Origin: Planctomycetia bacterium
GTDB taxonomy: Bacteria; Planctomycetota; Phycisphaerae; UBA1845; Fen-1342
Length of the DNA: 64,000 nt
Reading direction: 5' to 3'
NCBI GenBank assembly: GCA_015709575.1
Contig: CP054190.1
Span: 868,001-932,000, forward strand
A program made the position numbers and the translations under genes. Positions 8,163 through 17,376 of this stretch are shown here, in pieces (the first letter of the stretch is position 1; the number at the start of each line of letters is the position of its first letter). The notes under the pieces were generated by a model. It worked only from the letters and a program-made list of their open reading frames with translations. It was not told where the DNA came from and did no database searches.

Positions 8163-9155
8163 ATGCTTCCGCGACTGCTGTTGATCCTGACGCTGGCGGT
8201 CGCGGCGGCGAAGGCTCAGGAGGCTTCGCCCGCGGCGGACACGGCTCCGCGCCTGCGCTGCTCCGTTTTGCCGCTATCGCCGCTGTATGAGCTCAACACG
8301 CCTGTTCGGGTGCGTTTCGCGATCCATAACGACTCGGATGCACCGGTCGAGATACCCGGCGCATCCGGGCCGGACGGCGTCGGGCTGCCGGGGGTGATGA
8401 TCTTCGGCTCGACGGAGTCGCCGGCGCTGATGCTGACGCTCGACGGCGAGACGCAGGCGCTATCGGCCCCGGGCCGGCCGGCGGGCGAATCGTTGCGGCT
8501 GGCTCCCGGCGGCGTGCTTGCGCAGGAGGTGGACCTGCGCTCGGTCGGCTCCGTGCTTCGCTATCCCGGACTGTATCGTTTGCAGTGGACGCCGATGGGT
8601 GGGCAGGCGGGCAGCGCGACGGTCGAATTCCGAGTCGAATCGCGCAAGGAAGCGATTATCGTCACGGACCTCGGCAACATCACCGTGGATCTCGCGTATG
8701 ACACCGCTCCGAACAACGTCGCCAACTTTCTTGACCTGGCGCGCAGCAGCTTCTACAACGGGCGCACGTTTCACCGCGTGATCGCGAACTTCATCGCGCA
8801 GGGCGGCTGTCCGCTGGGCACCGGGCACGGGATGCGCCCGGACGGCCGCACCATCGCGGCCGAGCTGTCCGCGCAGCCGATCGAAATCGGCACCGTACTG
8901 ATGGCCCATCGCGACGGCGATCCGAACTCGGCCAGTTGCCAGTTTTTCGTCGCCTTGGCGCGGCTGCCGGCGCTTGATGGCAAGTACACAATCATCGGTC
9001 GCGCCACGGATGAGATCAGCCTGCGCACGCTGGCGAAGCTCTCGCAGACCGTGACCGATCGGCAGGACAAGCCCAAGCGCTCCGTCATCATCCGCTCGGT
9101 CTCGCTGGTCGATCCGGAGCGGCGGCCGGTCCGGGCCGCGGCCCCCGCGCCCTGA
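8163..9155 (+). CDS. secreted cyclophilin-type peptidyl-prolyl isomerase
   Basis: The protein has 330 residues. The start is ATG 8163, which places a signal peptide at residues 1-19 (LPRLLLILTLAVAAAKAQ). Residues about 25-160 form a beta-rich domain of unknown role. The cyclophilin domain covers about 163-325 and shows the family order NITVDLAYDTAPNNVANF, FYNGRTFHRVI (catalytic Arg), FIAQGG, NSASCQFFV and LDGKYTIIG. The usual drug-binding Trp is absent, as is common in bacterial forms. It would speed cis-trans proline isomerisation in exported proteins, so it acts as a periplasmic folding helper. It ends about 40 bases before the convergent lipoate-ligase gene. Confidence 0.9.
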   Translation: MLPRLLLILTLAVAAAKAQEASPAADTAPRLRCSVLPLSPLYELNTPVRVRFAIHNDSDAPVEIPGASGPDGVGLPGVMIFGSTESPALMLTLDGETQALSAPGRPAGESLRLAPGGVLAQEVDLRSVGSVLRYPGLYRLQWTPMGGQAGSATVEFRVESRKEAIIVTDLGNITVDLAYDTAPNNVANFLDLARSSFYNGRTFHRVIANFIAQGGCPLGTGHGMRPDGRTIAAELSAQPIEIGTVLMAHRDGDPNSASCQFFVALARLPALDGKYTIIGRATDEISLRTLAKLSQTVTDRQDKPKRSVIIRSVSLVDPERRPVRAAAPAP

Positions 9156-9194
9156 CGCGCGCCCCGCGCCGCCCGCCCATCCGCGAAGTGCTCC

Positions 9195-9938
9195 TCAGCG
9201 CATCTCGGTCCATGCCGCGCCGGCGTACTTTTCGCGACGCCTGGCGGCATCCGCCAGTGCGGCGGCGCTCCACGCCGCGGCCGCGACGCGTAATCCCAGC
9301 CGCCCGGCCAGCTCATCCGCAAATCGGGCGCGCCACGCCGCGACCGTCAGCGCGCTCGGATCGTTGAGATGCGCCCCGGGGTGGACGCTAAAGCGGCGAC
9401 CCAGGATCAGCGAGCCATGTTGAAGCACGCGACCGGGAATCCGGCGCTGAGCGCTGCCGAGCACTTTCTCGTGGCCGATCAGCAGGTCCGTGCGGCCGGG
9501 CTTCTCGAAGCAGAAAAATGGTCCCGAGCGCGGCGTCGGCAGCGGCATGTGTTCCGGCGCGAGTTCCATGCCGGCACACTCGGGGTCAAGCACCGCCCGC
9601 CAGGCTTCGTGCACCAGCTCGTACAGCGCCGTCGGCCCGCGCCGCGCCGCATCAAGCGAGTCATCCGCAACGAGGCAGTACGTCAGCTCGCGGTCGTGCA
9701 GAATCGCCCCGCCCCCGGTCTGCCGACGCACCACCGGCACGCCCGGCAGCCGGTCGGCCAGCGTCCGCGCATCGGCGATTCGCTGAAAATACCCCAGACT
9801 CAGCGTGGCCGGTTCCCATTCGTACATCCGCAGCACGGCCGGGCGCAGGGATTGGTCGTGCAGCAGTTGCTCATCGCGGGCCATGTTTTCCGGCCCGTCC
9901 AGCGCTCCGTCATTGAGCAGGTGCAGTACGCCTGTCAC
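9195..9938 (-). CDS. lipoate/octanoate protein ligase family (LipM/LplA-like)
   Basis: The protein has 247 residues from GTG 9938, overlapping the upstream aldehyde dehydrogenase stop by GTGA. It has the biotin/lipoate ligase fold signature VVRRQTGGGAILHDRELTY. A later segment, FFCFEKPGRTD...GHEKVLGSAQRR...VLQHGSLIL, matches the layout of LipM octanoyltransferases, where the Cys of the CF pair carries the acyl group and the Lys of EKVLGSAQ lines the site. It should transfer octanoyl or lipoyl groups to the lipoyl domains of dehydrogenase complexes or GcvH in the cytoplasm. LipM is slightly favoured over LplA because the Cys is present, but motif reading alone cannot settle the donor. Coupling to an aldehyde dehydrogenase is unusual. 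Confidence 0.82.
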   Translation of the reverse strand: MTGVLHLLNDGALDGPENMARDEQLLHDQSLRPAVLRMYEWEPATLSLGYFQRIADARTLADRLPGVPVVRRQTGGGAILHDRELTYCLVADDSLDAARRGPTALYELVHEAWRAVLDPECAGMELAPEHMPLPTPRSGPFFCFEKPGRTDLLIGHEKVLGSAQRRIPGRVLQHGSLILGRRFSVHPGAHLNDPSALTVAAWRARFADELAGRLGLRVAAAAWSAAALADAARRREKYAGAAWTEMR

Positions 9939-11389
9939 GCCACCGGCCCTCCGAAAACCAGCGTGCGCAGCTCGGTCATCTCCTCGATGGCGAAGCGCAC
10001 GCCCTCGCGCCCCGCGCCGCTCTCCTTCACTCCGCCGTAGGGCATCGCGTCCACCCGCGTCGTCGGCACGTCATTGAGCACCACGGCTCCGACATGCAGT
10101 TCGCGATGTGCCTGAAGCGCGTGCGGCAGGCTGCCCGTGAATATTCCGGCCTGCAAACCGAACCGGCTGGCGTTGACGCGCTGCATCGCTTCGGTGAAGT
10201 CATCGTATGCCTCGAGCACGGCGATCGGCCCGAAGACCTCGTCACAGGTGAGCCTGGCGCCTTGCGGCACGTTCTCGATCAGCGTCGGCGCAAACAGCGA
10301 TCGCTCGTGCGTCCCGCCGCACAGCACACGCGCCCCCGCGGCCAGCGCTTCGGCGATCCAGGCCGACAGTCGCTCGGCCTGGTCGGGCGCGATCATCGGA
10401 CCGACGTCCGTTGCCTCGTCGCGCGGGTTGCCGACGCGCAGGCCGCGCGTCAGGGCAACCAGGCGATCACGCAACGGCCCGTAGACGGAGCGATGCGCTA
10501 GGACGCGCTGCACGCTGATGCAGCTCTGGCCGGCCGTGCCAAACGCGCCCGCAGCGATCCGTGCCGCGGCCCGCTCGAGGTCCGCGTCGACGTCCACGAT
10601 GCAGGCGGCATTGCCGCCCAGCTCCAGCGCGACGCGCTTTCGCCCGGCCCGCGCGCGCAGCGCCCAGCCGGCCGCCGGCGAGCCGGTGAAGCTCAGCAGC
10701 GCGATGCGGTCATCTTCGATCAGCGGTGCTGCCGCATCATGGGTGCAGGGCAGAATGGAAAACGCGCCGGTCGGCAGGTCCGCCTGCATCAGCAGCTCGC
10801 CAAGCTGCAGCGCGGCCAGCGGGGCATTGAGGGCCGGTTTGAGGATCCATGGGCAGCCCGCGGCGATGGCCGGCGCGATCTTGTGCGCGGCCAGGTTCAG
10901 CGGGAAGTTGAAGGGAGTAATGAAGCCGCACACGCCGACCGGCACGCGCCGCCACAGGCACCACATCCCCTCGCTGCGCGGGTTCACGTCCAGCGGCTGA
11001 ACCTCGCCGCCGATGCGGGCGGCTTCACTCGCCGCGGTGCGAAACACCTCGATGGCCCGCGCGACTTCGATCCTCGCTTCGCGGAGGGTCTTGCCGACTT
11101 CGCCGGTCAGAGTCTCGGCGATTGATTCGATCCGGGCGCGCAATCCGTCGGCCACGAATTCGAGCGCCTGCTGGCGCCTCCACGTAGGCAGCCGGGCCAT
11201 GTTCTCCCGCGCGGATGCCGCCGCGGTGATCGCCTGTTCGACCTGCTCCGTCCCGGCCAGCGATACCTCGGCCAGCGGCGAACCATCGAACTTGTCCCGC
11301 ACAACCACATTGGCGAGAGCAGGGTTGTGACCCCGGTTCGAGGCGTCGATCCGCCGACCTGCCAGTATGAACCCGCATGCTGGTGACAC
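9935..11389 (-). CDS. NAD(P)-dependent aldehyde dehydrogenase
   Basis: The protein has 484 residues from GTG 11389, chosen because GGAG lies about 5 bases upstream. A longer frame up to GTG 11503 exists, but it has no binding site and an odd N-terminus. The family motifs are all present: FITPFNFPLN (the Asn that stabilises the oxyanion), LLSFTGSPAAG (cofactor loop), RVALELGGNAACIV (general-base Glu), FGTAGQSCISVQRV (nucleophilic Cys) and CDEVFGPI near the end. It oxidises an aldehyde to a carboxylic acid or thioester using NAD or NADP. The substrate is not readable from the sequence. Translation is coupled to the LipM-like gene. It is divergent from tilS. Confidence 0.92.
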   Translation of the reverse strand: MSPACGFILAGRRIDASNRGHNPALANVVVRDKFDGSPLAEVSLAGTEQVEQAITAAASARENMARLPTWRRQQALEFVADGLRARIESIAETLTGEVGKTLREARIEVARAIEVFRTAASEAARIGGEVQPLDVNPRSEGMWCLWRRVPVGVCGFITPFNFPLNLAAHKIAPAIAAGCPWILKPALNAPLAALQLGELLMQADLPTGAFSILPCTHDAAAPLIEDDRIALLSFTGSPAAGWALRARAGRKRVALELGGNAACIVDVDADLERAAARIAAGAFGTAGQSCISVQRVLAHRSVYGPLRDRLVALTRGLRVGNPRDEATDVGPMIAPDQAERLSAWIAEALAAGARVLCGGTHERSLFAPTLIENVPQGARLTCDEVFGPIAVLEAYDDFTEAMQRVNASRFGLQAGIFTGSLPHALQAHRELHVGAVVLNDVPTTRVDAMPYGGVKESGAGREGVRFAIEEMTELRTLVFGGPVA

Positions 11390-11558
11390 GCCGTCTCCGA
11401 CGCAGTGCGTCGCCGACGACCGACCGCCCTTCGCCGTGACCTGAAACCGGCAAAATGGCAGACGCGCTGGGCGACACGATGCTACGATAATAGCGTCAGA
11501 CACTCGATCGCCCGTGCCGCCCGGCCGGGCCTCGAGTCATCCTCGGCGGACCCATGTC

Positions 11559-13037
11559 GTGAGCTGGGAATCCCTGCTAGACGATCTCGGCGGCTGGCTC
11601 TCCGAACGGGGGCTGCTCACCGCCGATGCGCCGTGGGTCGTTGGGGCGTCGGGCGGGCCAGATTCGACACTTCTGCTGCACGCTCTGGCCGAAACTTCGC
11701 GCCGCGAAAGCCTTGGCTGGACGCTGCACGTGGCGCACCTGCACCACGGCTTGCGCGGGGCCGACGCCGACGCTGATGCCGCGTTTGTCGAGGAGACGGC
11801 CCGCGGGCTGGGGTTGACGTTTCATGGTGAAAGAGCCGACATTCGGGGACAGGTGGAATCCGAGGGCGGCTCGGCCGAGGAAGTGGCGCGCGCCCGGCGA
11901 TACGAGTTCTTTGAACGGATCGCACTGCTGGCCGGTGCGGACCGCGTCGCCGTCGGTCATCACGCCGACGACAACGCCGAAACCGTGCTGCACCGGATTT
12001 GTCGCGGTACCGGGCTGCGTGGGTTGGCGGGAATGTCCGATATTCGAGCCATCCAGCCGGGTAGCCGGGTGCGCCTCATCCGCCCGCTGCTGCCGCGCCG
12101 CCGCGTGGAAATCGAGCGTCTCTGCGAGGCCCGCGGCCTGGCCTACCGCGTGGACCAGACCAACACGTCCCCGCAGCACACGCGCAGCCGCATCCGGCAC
12201 ACGGTGCTGCCGCTGCTTCGCGAGCAGCTCAACCCCAACGTCAGCGAGGCGTTGCTTCGGCTGGCGGAGCAGGCCAGTTGGCTCGGCACCTACCTGGAGG
12301 ATGCCGCCGCGCGTGTGTTCGACTCGCTGCTGATCGCCGAGCAGCCGCGTTTCCTCGCGCTGAACACTGCCGCACTGGGGGCCAAGCAGCGCGTGATCCA
12401 GGCCGAGATCATCCGCCGGGCGGTGTGCATCGTCCTGCAGCGCGACCAGGAACTGAGCTTCGCGAACATCGAGGCGGTGCTGCGGCTGGCCGCCGACGGC
12501 GGCAGCGGCAAGGAGCTGCACCTGCCCGGGCCGGTGCTGGTGCGCAAGCGCTACGAAAAGCTCGAGTTCCTGCCGCTCGAGGACGCCGAGGAGGGCCGCC
12601 AGCCGCCGGAGTTTTCGCCGATCGCGGTGCATTGCCCGGGGCGTACCCCGATGCCGGCGCTGGGCTGCGAGTTGATCGTGGAGCAGCACGACGTGAACGC
12701 GGAGCGCATCCGGCAACTGGTGCGCGGCGGAACGCGCTCTGAGGAGTGGGTGGACGCTGAGCGCGTGCAGCCGCCGCTGACGGTTCGGGCGCGACGCGAG
12801 GGGGATCGCTTCACGCCGCTGGGCAGCGCGGGCAGCAAGTCCATCAGCGACTTTTTCATCGACGCCAAGATCGAGCCGCAGTTGCGGGGGCGGTTGGGGT
12901 TGCTGTGCGACCGCGAAGGACCGATCTGGGTGATGCCGATGCGGATCGATGAGCGCGTCAAACTGCGCCCGACCACGCGCCGGGCGCTGCGGCTGCTGCT
13001 GGCTGGGGCAAATCGAACGAATGGCGTGGGGGCATGA
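11559..13037 (+). CDS. tilS: tRNA(Ile)-lysidine synthase
   Basis: The protein has 492 residues from GTG 11559. The start is uncertain, since GTG 11514 is also in frame. The N-terminal ATP-pyrophosphatase domain carries the P-loop SGGPDST (about residues 31-37), HLHHGLRG and GHHADDNAETVLHRICRG, all diagnostic of TilS. The C-terminal region includes the substrate-recognition and TilS-C parts (EGDRFTPLGSAGSKSISDFF). It attaches lysine to C34 of the CAU-anticodon isoleucine tRNA so that it reads AUA instead of AUG, and it is essential in most bacteria. The stop overlaps the start of the next gene (ATGA at 13034-13037). The length is within the normal range. Confidence 0.93.
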   Translation: MSWESLLDDLGGWLSERGLLTADAPWVVGASGGPDSTLLLHALAETSRRESLGWTLHVAHLHHGLRGADADADAAFVEETARGLGLTFHGERADIRGQVESEGGSAEEVARARRYEFFERIALLAGADRVAVGHHADDNAETVLHRICRGTGLRGLAGMSDIRAIQPGSRVRLIRPLLPRRRVEIERLCEARGLAYRVDQTNTSPQHTRSRIRHTVLPLLREQLNPNVSEALLRLAEQASWLGTYLEDAAARVFDSLLIAEQPRFLALNTAALGAKQRVIQAEIIRRAVCIVLQRDQELSFANIEAVLRLAADGGSGKELHLPGPVLVRKRYEKLEFLPLEDAEEGRQPPEFSPIAVHCPGRTPMPALGCELIVEQHDVNAERIRQLVRGGTRSEEWVDAERVQPPLTVRARREGDRFTPLGSAGSKSISDFFIDAKIEPQLRGRLGLLCDREGPIWVMPMRIDERVKLRPTTRRALRLLLAGANRTNGVGA

Positions 13038-14317
13038 GCGCGCCGCGCCCGGTGCTGGCGGCGGTGTTCCTGGTGGCCTTTGGCGTGCGCGTGGCGTGGA
13101 TCGTGCTGGCCCCCGTGCCCGTGACGGGGACGGATGTGTCCCGTGCGATTACCAGCCCTGATGCGCGCGGGCCGGCGCTGCAGTATCCCGACGAACGCCT
13201 GCACTGGGAACTGGCTGAGAACCTGCTGCGGCGCGGTGTGCTGGTGTCTGAGGATGGGCATTACGCGCCGCGGATGCCGCTCTACCCGGCGATGCTCGCC
13301 CCCTTCACCGCGGCGGGCGCGAACGGCGCGGATGCCGCGCGGTTGCTGCAGGCGCTCCTGGGCGGTTGCACGGCCCTGCTTGCCGCGGCGCTCGGAGCAC
13401 GGCTGGCCGGTGCGCGCGGGGCGTGGGTGGCGGGGGGGCTTGTCGCAGTCGACCCATTCGCCATTTTCTTCTCGAATCTGTTGTTGACCGAGACGCTCTT
13501 TTCGCTGTTGCTCGTGGGTACGGTCGCCGCCGCGTGCTGGACCGCGTCGTCCGAGCGGCGTTTATCACTCGCAGTGATGGCGCTGGCGATCGGAAGCGCA
13601 GCGCTCCTGATGACGCGCCCGTCCGTTGCAGCGCTTCTGCCCGTGATTTGGCTCCTCGCCGCGTGGAGCAGGAGGGGGCCGGCCGGCGCGTCCGGGTCGG
13701 GTCGCGGACACCGGGTGCGCTGCATCGCGATTCCCGCGGTCGCGTGTGTGGCGGCACTGGCGCTATGGGGCTGGCGCAACGTGGCGATGATCGATAGTCC
13801 GGCGCTGCTTTCGACCAATGGCGGCATCACGTTGTACGACGCGCAGGGGCCGCAGGCCCAAGGCGATAGCGATCAATCATTCCTGCTGGAGATGCCAGCT
13901 GTGGCGGCGTTGCCCGAGGTGAAGCGAGATCGGGAACTGGGACGGCTGGCGCGCGAGCAGATGGTCCACGATCCCGCGCGCGTCGCGCAGCTGGCGCTCG
14001 TCAAGCTGGCGCGCACCTGGAACCCCTTTCCCAATGTCGCCGAACATCGCTCGGGGCGCTCGGCCTGGGCGGGCGCGATTTATTCGCTCGCGCTGTTCGT
14101 TCTGGCCTTCGTCGGCGCGCTCCGCCTCTGGCGCAACCGGCATGGCCAGCTGGCGCTGCTGCTGGCGCCGGTCCTGTATTTTTCTCTGGTGCACATGGTG
14201 TACGTCGGCAGCGTCCGCTACCGCGTTCCGCTGATGCCGCTGCTGGCCGTGGTCGGCTGCGCGGCGATCAGCCCTCGCGGGCCTCTTCCGCCAGCTTGTC
14301 CGCCGGTCGCGAGGTGA
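13034..14317 (+). CDS. GT-C family membrane glycosyltransferase (ArnT/PMT-like)
   Basis: The protein has 427 residues and about nine to eleven membrane helices spread over its length. A first helix at about 8-28 is followed by an outer loop with acidic residues (QYPDERLHWELAENLLRRG) and RMPLYPAMLAPF. This is the typical start of GT-C enzymes that take sugars from polyprenyl-phosphate donors. A soluble loop lies at about 255-330. The acceptor could be a lipid or an exported protein and is not readable. It is translationally coupled to tilS, which has no obvious functional link. Its 3' end runs about 50 bases into the convergent pilT gene, so the two transcripts overlap tail to tail. Confidence 0.8.
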   Translation: MSAPRPVLAAVFLVAFGVRVAWIVLAPVPVTGTDVSRAITSPDARGPALQYPDERLHWELAENLLRRGVLVSEDGHYAPRMPLYPAMLAPFTAAGANGADAARLLQALLGGCTALLAAALGARLAGARGAWVAGGLVAVDPFAIFFSNLLLTETLFSLLLVGTVAAACWTASSERRLSLAVMALAIGSAALLMTRPSVAALLPVIWLLAAWSRRGPAGASGSGRGHRVRCIAIPAVACVAALALWGWRNVAMIDSPALLSTNGGITLYDAQGPQAQGDSDQSFLLEMPAVAALPEVKRDRELGRLAREQMVHDPARVAQLALVKLARTWNPFPNVAEHRSGRSAWAGAIYSLALFVLAFVGALRLWRNRHGQLALLLAPVLYFSLVHMVYVGSVRYRVPLMPLLAVVGCAAISPRGPLPPACPPVAR

Positions 14318-15413
14318 TTCCGCCGGGTCCGGAGCTGCCGCGCTTCTTGGCCTCGATGCGCGCCTGGAACTCACCGGGGAAGCGCGAGCGCTCAAGGCAC
14401 TCATCCTCGGGGCAGATGCCCTCGTCGCAGAGCTTCCAGAGGTGGTCGTCCAGCAGTTGCATGCCGTATTTTTTGCCGGTCTGAATCGCCGAGTCGATGC
14501 GGTAGGTCTTGTTCTCGCGAATCAGGTTGGCGATGGCGGGCGTGATCACGAGGAACTCGTAGGCCGCGACGCGCCCGCCGGTGCCGGCCTTGGGCAGCAG
14601 CGTCTGCGACAGCACCGCGATCATGGTGACCGATAGCTGCACGCGGATCTGTTCCTGCTGATCCACCGGGAAGGCGTCGATGATTCGGTTGATCGTGCCC
14701 TGTGCGCCGGTGGTGTGCAGCGTGGCAAAGACCAGGTGGCCCGTCTCGGCCGCGCGGATCGCCGCTTCCATCGTTTCCAGATCGCGCATTTCGCCGACCA
14801 GGATCACGTCCGGATCCTGTCGCAGCGCGCGGCGCAGCGCCTCGGCGAAGCTCGGCACGTCCACGCCCACCTCGCGCTGACTGAAGACGCAACGCGCGTG
14901 CGGGTGGTAATACTCGATCGGATCCTCGACGGAGATGATGTGCCGGTCGCCGACCTGGCGATTGATGTAGTCGAGCATCGTCGCCAGCGTGGTGGTTTTG
15001 CCCGAGCCGGTCGGCCCCGTGACCAGGAACAGCCCGCGCGGCCGGCGGCACAGCGCCCGCACGATCGGCGGCAGGCCGATGTCCTCAAACGAGAGAATCT
15101 TGGACGGAATCAGGCGCAGCACCAGCGACAGGTTGCCCTTGGCGCGGAAGACCGACACGCGGAATCGCCCCTCGTCGCCGAAGGCGAAGCCGAAGTCCGT
15201 GCCGCCTTCCTCCTGAAGCTCCTGCTGATTGCGCTCCGGCGTGATGGACTTCATCAGCGCAACGGTGTCCTCCGGCTCGAGCACCTTCGTCTCGAGATTC
15301 CGCAGACGCCCATCGAGCCGCAGCACCGGCGGCCGGCCGACGTGCAGGTGAATATCCGATGAGCCAAGCCGGATGCAGGTCGACAGCAGCCGGTCAATGT
15401 GTACAGTCGCCAT
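14268..15413 (-). CDS. pilT: type IV pilus retraction ATPase
   Basis: The protein has 381 residues from ATG 15413, with GAGGA about 7 bases upstream. The PilT signatures are in order: SSDIHLHVGRPPVLRLDG at the N-terminus, Walker A GPTGSGKTTT, the Asp-box HIISVEDPIEYYH, Walker B DVILVGEMRD, and the His-box HLVFATLHTTGAQGTINRIID. By family knowledge it is a cytoplasmic hexamer that depolymerises the pilus and drives twitching, adhesion or DNA uptake. The C-terminus has an added hydrophilic tail (about 30 residues with KKRGSSGPGG). It lies 60 bases downstream of the PilB-type ATPase on the same strand and probably shares its transcript. Confidence 0.93.
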   Translation of the reverse strand: MATVHIDRLLSTCIRLGSSDIHLHVGRPPVLRLDGRLRNLETKVLEPEDTVALMKSITPERNQQELQEEGGTDFGFAFGDEGRFRVSVFRAKGNLSLVLRLIPSKILSFEDIGLPPIVRALCRRPRGLFLVTGPTGSGKTTTLATMLDYINRQVGDRHIISVEDPIEYYHPHARCVFSQREVGVDVPSFAEALRRALRQDPDVILVGEMRDLETMEAAIRAAETGHLVFATLHTTGAQGTINRIIDAFPVDQQEQIRVQLSVTMIAVLSQTLLPKAGTGGRVAAYEFLVITPAIANLIRENKTYRIDSAIQTGKKYGMQLLDDHLWKLCDEGICPEDECLERSRFPGEFQARIEAKKRGSSGPGGITSRPADKLAEEAREG

Positions 15414-15473
15414 GGGGTCGTCCTCGCTCGGCCGGCTGTCCGCGGACCCGGACACGCCGGCGTTCAATCGCGG

Positions 15474-17195
15474 CTATTCTTCCGTCAGAATTCCCTCAAT
15501 CTGCGTGATCCGCGCGATCTCCTCGGGAGTCGTGACCCCGCGGAGAATCTTGCGTTTCCCGTCATCCAGCAGCGTTCGCATGCCGCCGGCGCGCGCCGCC
15601 GCGCGCAGCCGGTTGGCCGGGGCGCGCTGAAACGCCAGCTCGCGCAGCTCCGGCGTCATCTCCAGCATCTCAAAAATTCCCTGGCGCCCGCGATAGCCGA
15701 TCCCGCCGCAGCGGTTGCAGCCGGCGCCTTTGTAGATTGTCCGCCCCTCCAGGTCCTTGTCCGTGATCCCGAGCAAGCGCAGCGTGAAGCGGTCCGGACT
15801 GGGGTCCACAACCTTGCACTCGTTGCAGATCAGGCGCATCAGGCGCTGCGCCATGATGGCCTGGATCGACGACGCCACCAGGAAGGGCTTGATGCCCATG
15901 TCGATCAGGCGAGTGATGGCGCTGGGCGCGTCGTTCGTGTGCAGCGTGCTGAAGACCAGGTGCCCCGTCAGCGCCGCCTGGATCGCCACGTCGCCCACCT
16001 CGCGATCGCGGATTTCGCCGACCAGGATGATGTTGGGCGCCTGGCGCAGCATGGCGCGCAGAATGCGGGCGAAGGTCAGGCCGATTTCCTCGCGAACCTG
16101 GCACTGGTTGATGCCGCTGAAGTTGTACTCGACCGGGTCTTCGGCCGTGATGATCTTGCGGTCGGGCCGGTTCAGCTCCTGCAGCGCGCCGTACAGCGTG
16201 GTGGTCTTGCCCGAGCCGGTCGGCCCGGTGACCAGGAAGATGCCGTTGGGCTGGCGGATGATCTTGTTGAAGCGCTCGTAGTCATCCTCCTCAAAACCCA
16301 TCGCCTGAATGCCGATTTTCACCGAATCGGGCCGCAGAATACGCAGCACGACGGACTCGCCGTGGTACGCGGGGCAGGAACTGACGCGAAAATCGATCTG
16401 TCCGCTGCCGATGCGCATCTTGATGCGCCCGTCCTGCGGCAGCCGCCGCTCGGCGATGTCCAGCCCGGACATGATCTTGAGCCGCGCCAGCACGGACGCC
16501 TGCATGTGCTTGGGGATGTTGTCCTTGACGATGCAGACGCCGTCCACGCGGTAGCGCACGCGCACGCGGTCCGCCATCGGCTCGACGTGGATGTCACTGG
16601 CGCGCATCCGCACCGCCTCGGCGATCATCAGGTTCAGCAGCTTGATGATCGGCGCCTCGGAGTCCTCGTCCTCGGCGGCGGCGGCCAGCCGCTTGTCTTC
16701 CTTGGCCAGCAGGTCCTTGTCGCGGTCGATCGCCTCGATGGCTTCGTCCACGCTGTCGCGCATGCCGGTCAGAAAGGTGTCGATGAAACGCACGATCTTG
16801 GAGCGCGGTGCGATCGCGCATTCGACCTGCGAATTGAGCAGCACGCGCAGCTGGTCCAGCGTGTCGAGGTCGAGCGGGTCGTGGATGATGACCTTGATCT
16901 TGCCGTCTTCCCGTCCCAGCGGCAGCACCTTCAGCTTCTTGATGAGCTTTTCGGGGATCAGGTCCAGCGCGCCGGAGACGCCCACGTTCTTGTCGAGATC
17001 GACGTATGCCAGGTCAAACTGCGTCGCCAGCGCCTTGGTCACGTCCTCCTCGGTCGCCAGCTCCAGCTCGATCAGCGCTTCGCCGATCTTCTTGCCGTGC
17101 TGTTGCGAATAGGCCAGCGCATCCCCCAGCGCCGTCGGGGTGACGACGTTCCAGTTCACCAGGATTTCGCCCAGCCGCTTGCGACGTCTCGCCAT
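15474..17195 (-). CDS. pilB: type IV pilus assembly / type II secretion ATPase
   Basis: The protein has 573 residues from ATG 17195, with GAGGGA upstream. The N-terminal MshEN domain is present (RLGEILVNWNVVTPTALGDAL...FDLAYVDLD). The secretion ATPase core follows: ASDIHVEP, Walker A GPTGSGKTTT, IITAEDPVEY, Walker B NIILVGEIRD and HLVFSTLHTNDAPSAITRL. A four-Cys zinc module (CNEC...CNRC) near the C-terminus is typical of PilB and GspE. It powers pilin polymerisation at the inner membrane. GspE is the alternative, but the adjacent pilT gene favours PilB. No pilin, PilC or secretin gene is in the window. Confidence 0.92.
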   Translation of the reverse strand: MARRRKRLGEILVNWNVVTPTALGDALAYSQQHGKKIGEALIELELATEEDVTKALATQFDLAYVDLDKNVGVSGALDLIPEKLIKKLKVLPLGREDGKIKVIIHDPLDLDTLDQLRVLLNSQVECAIAPRSKIVRFIDTFLTGMRDSVDEAIEAIDRDKDLLAKEDKRLAAAAEDEDSEAPIIKLLNLMIAEAVRMRASDIHVEPMADRVRVRYRVDGVCIVKDNIPKHMQASVLARLKIMSGLDIAERRLPQDGRIKMRIGSGQIDFRVSSCPAYHGESVVLRILRPDSVKIGIQAMGFEEDDYERFNKIIRQPNGIFLVTGPTGSGKTTTLYGALQELNRPDRKIITAEDPVEYNFSGINQCQVREEIGLTFARILRAMLRQAPNIILVGEIRDREVGDVAIQAALTGHLVFSTLHTNDAPSAITRLIDMGIKPFLVASSIQAIMAQRLMRLICNECKVVDPSPDRFTLRLLGITDKDLEGRTIYKGAGCNRCGGIGYRGRQGIFEMLEMTPELRELAFQRAPANRLRAAARAGGMRTLLDDGKRKILRGVTTPEEIARITQIEGILTEE

Positions 17196-17376
17196 GCACG
17201 GTCCCTCTGCCCGCCGGCCCCCGGAAGGCGCACGCGCCCCGGCTGCGCTATCGTTGCCGACCCCAGCGCGAATTGCAAGCCGCCCGCCGCGCCGGCGCGC
17301 CTTGGTGGGCGACGGCGTCTGGCCACCCGCACGCCGCGCCGCTACCATGCTGCTCAACTCGCACCGGCGGCCCAGC

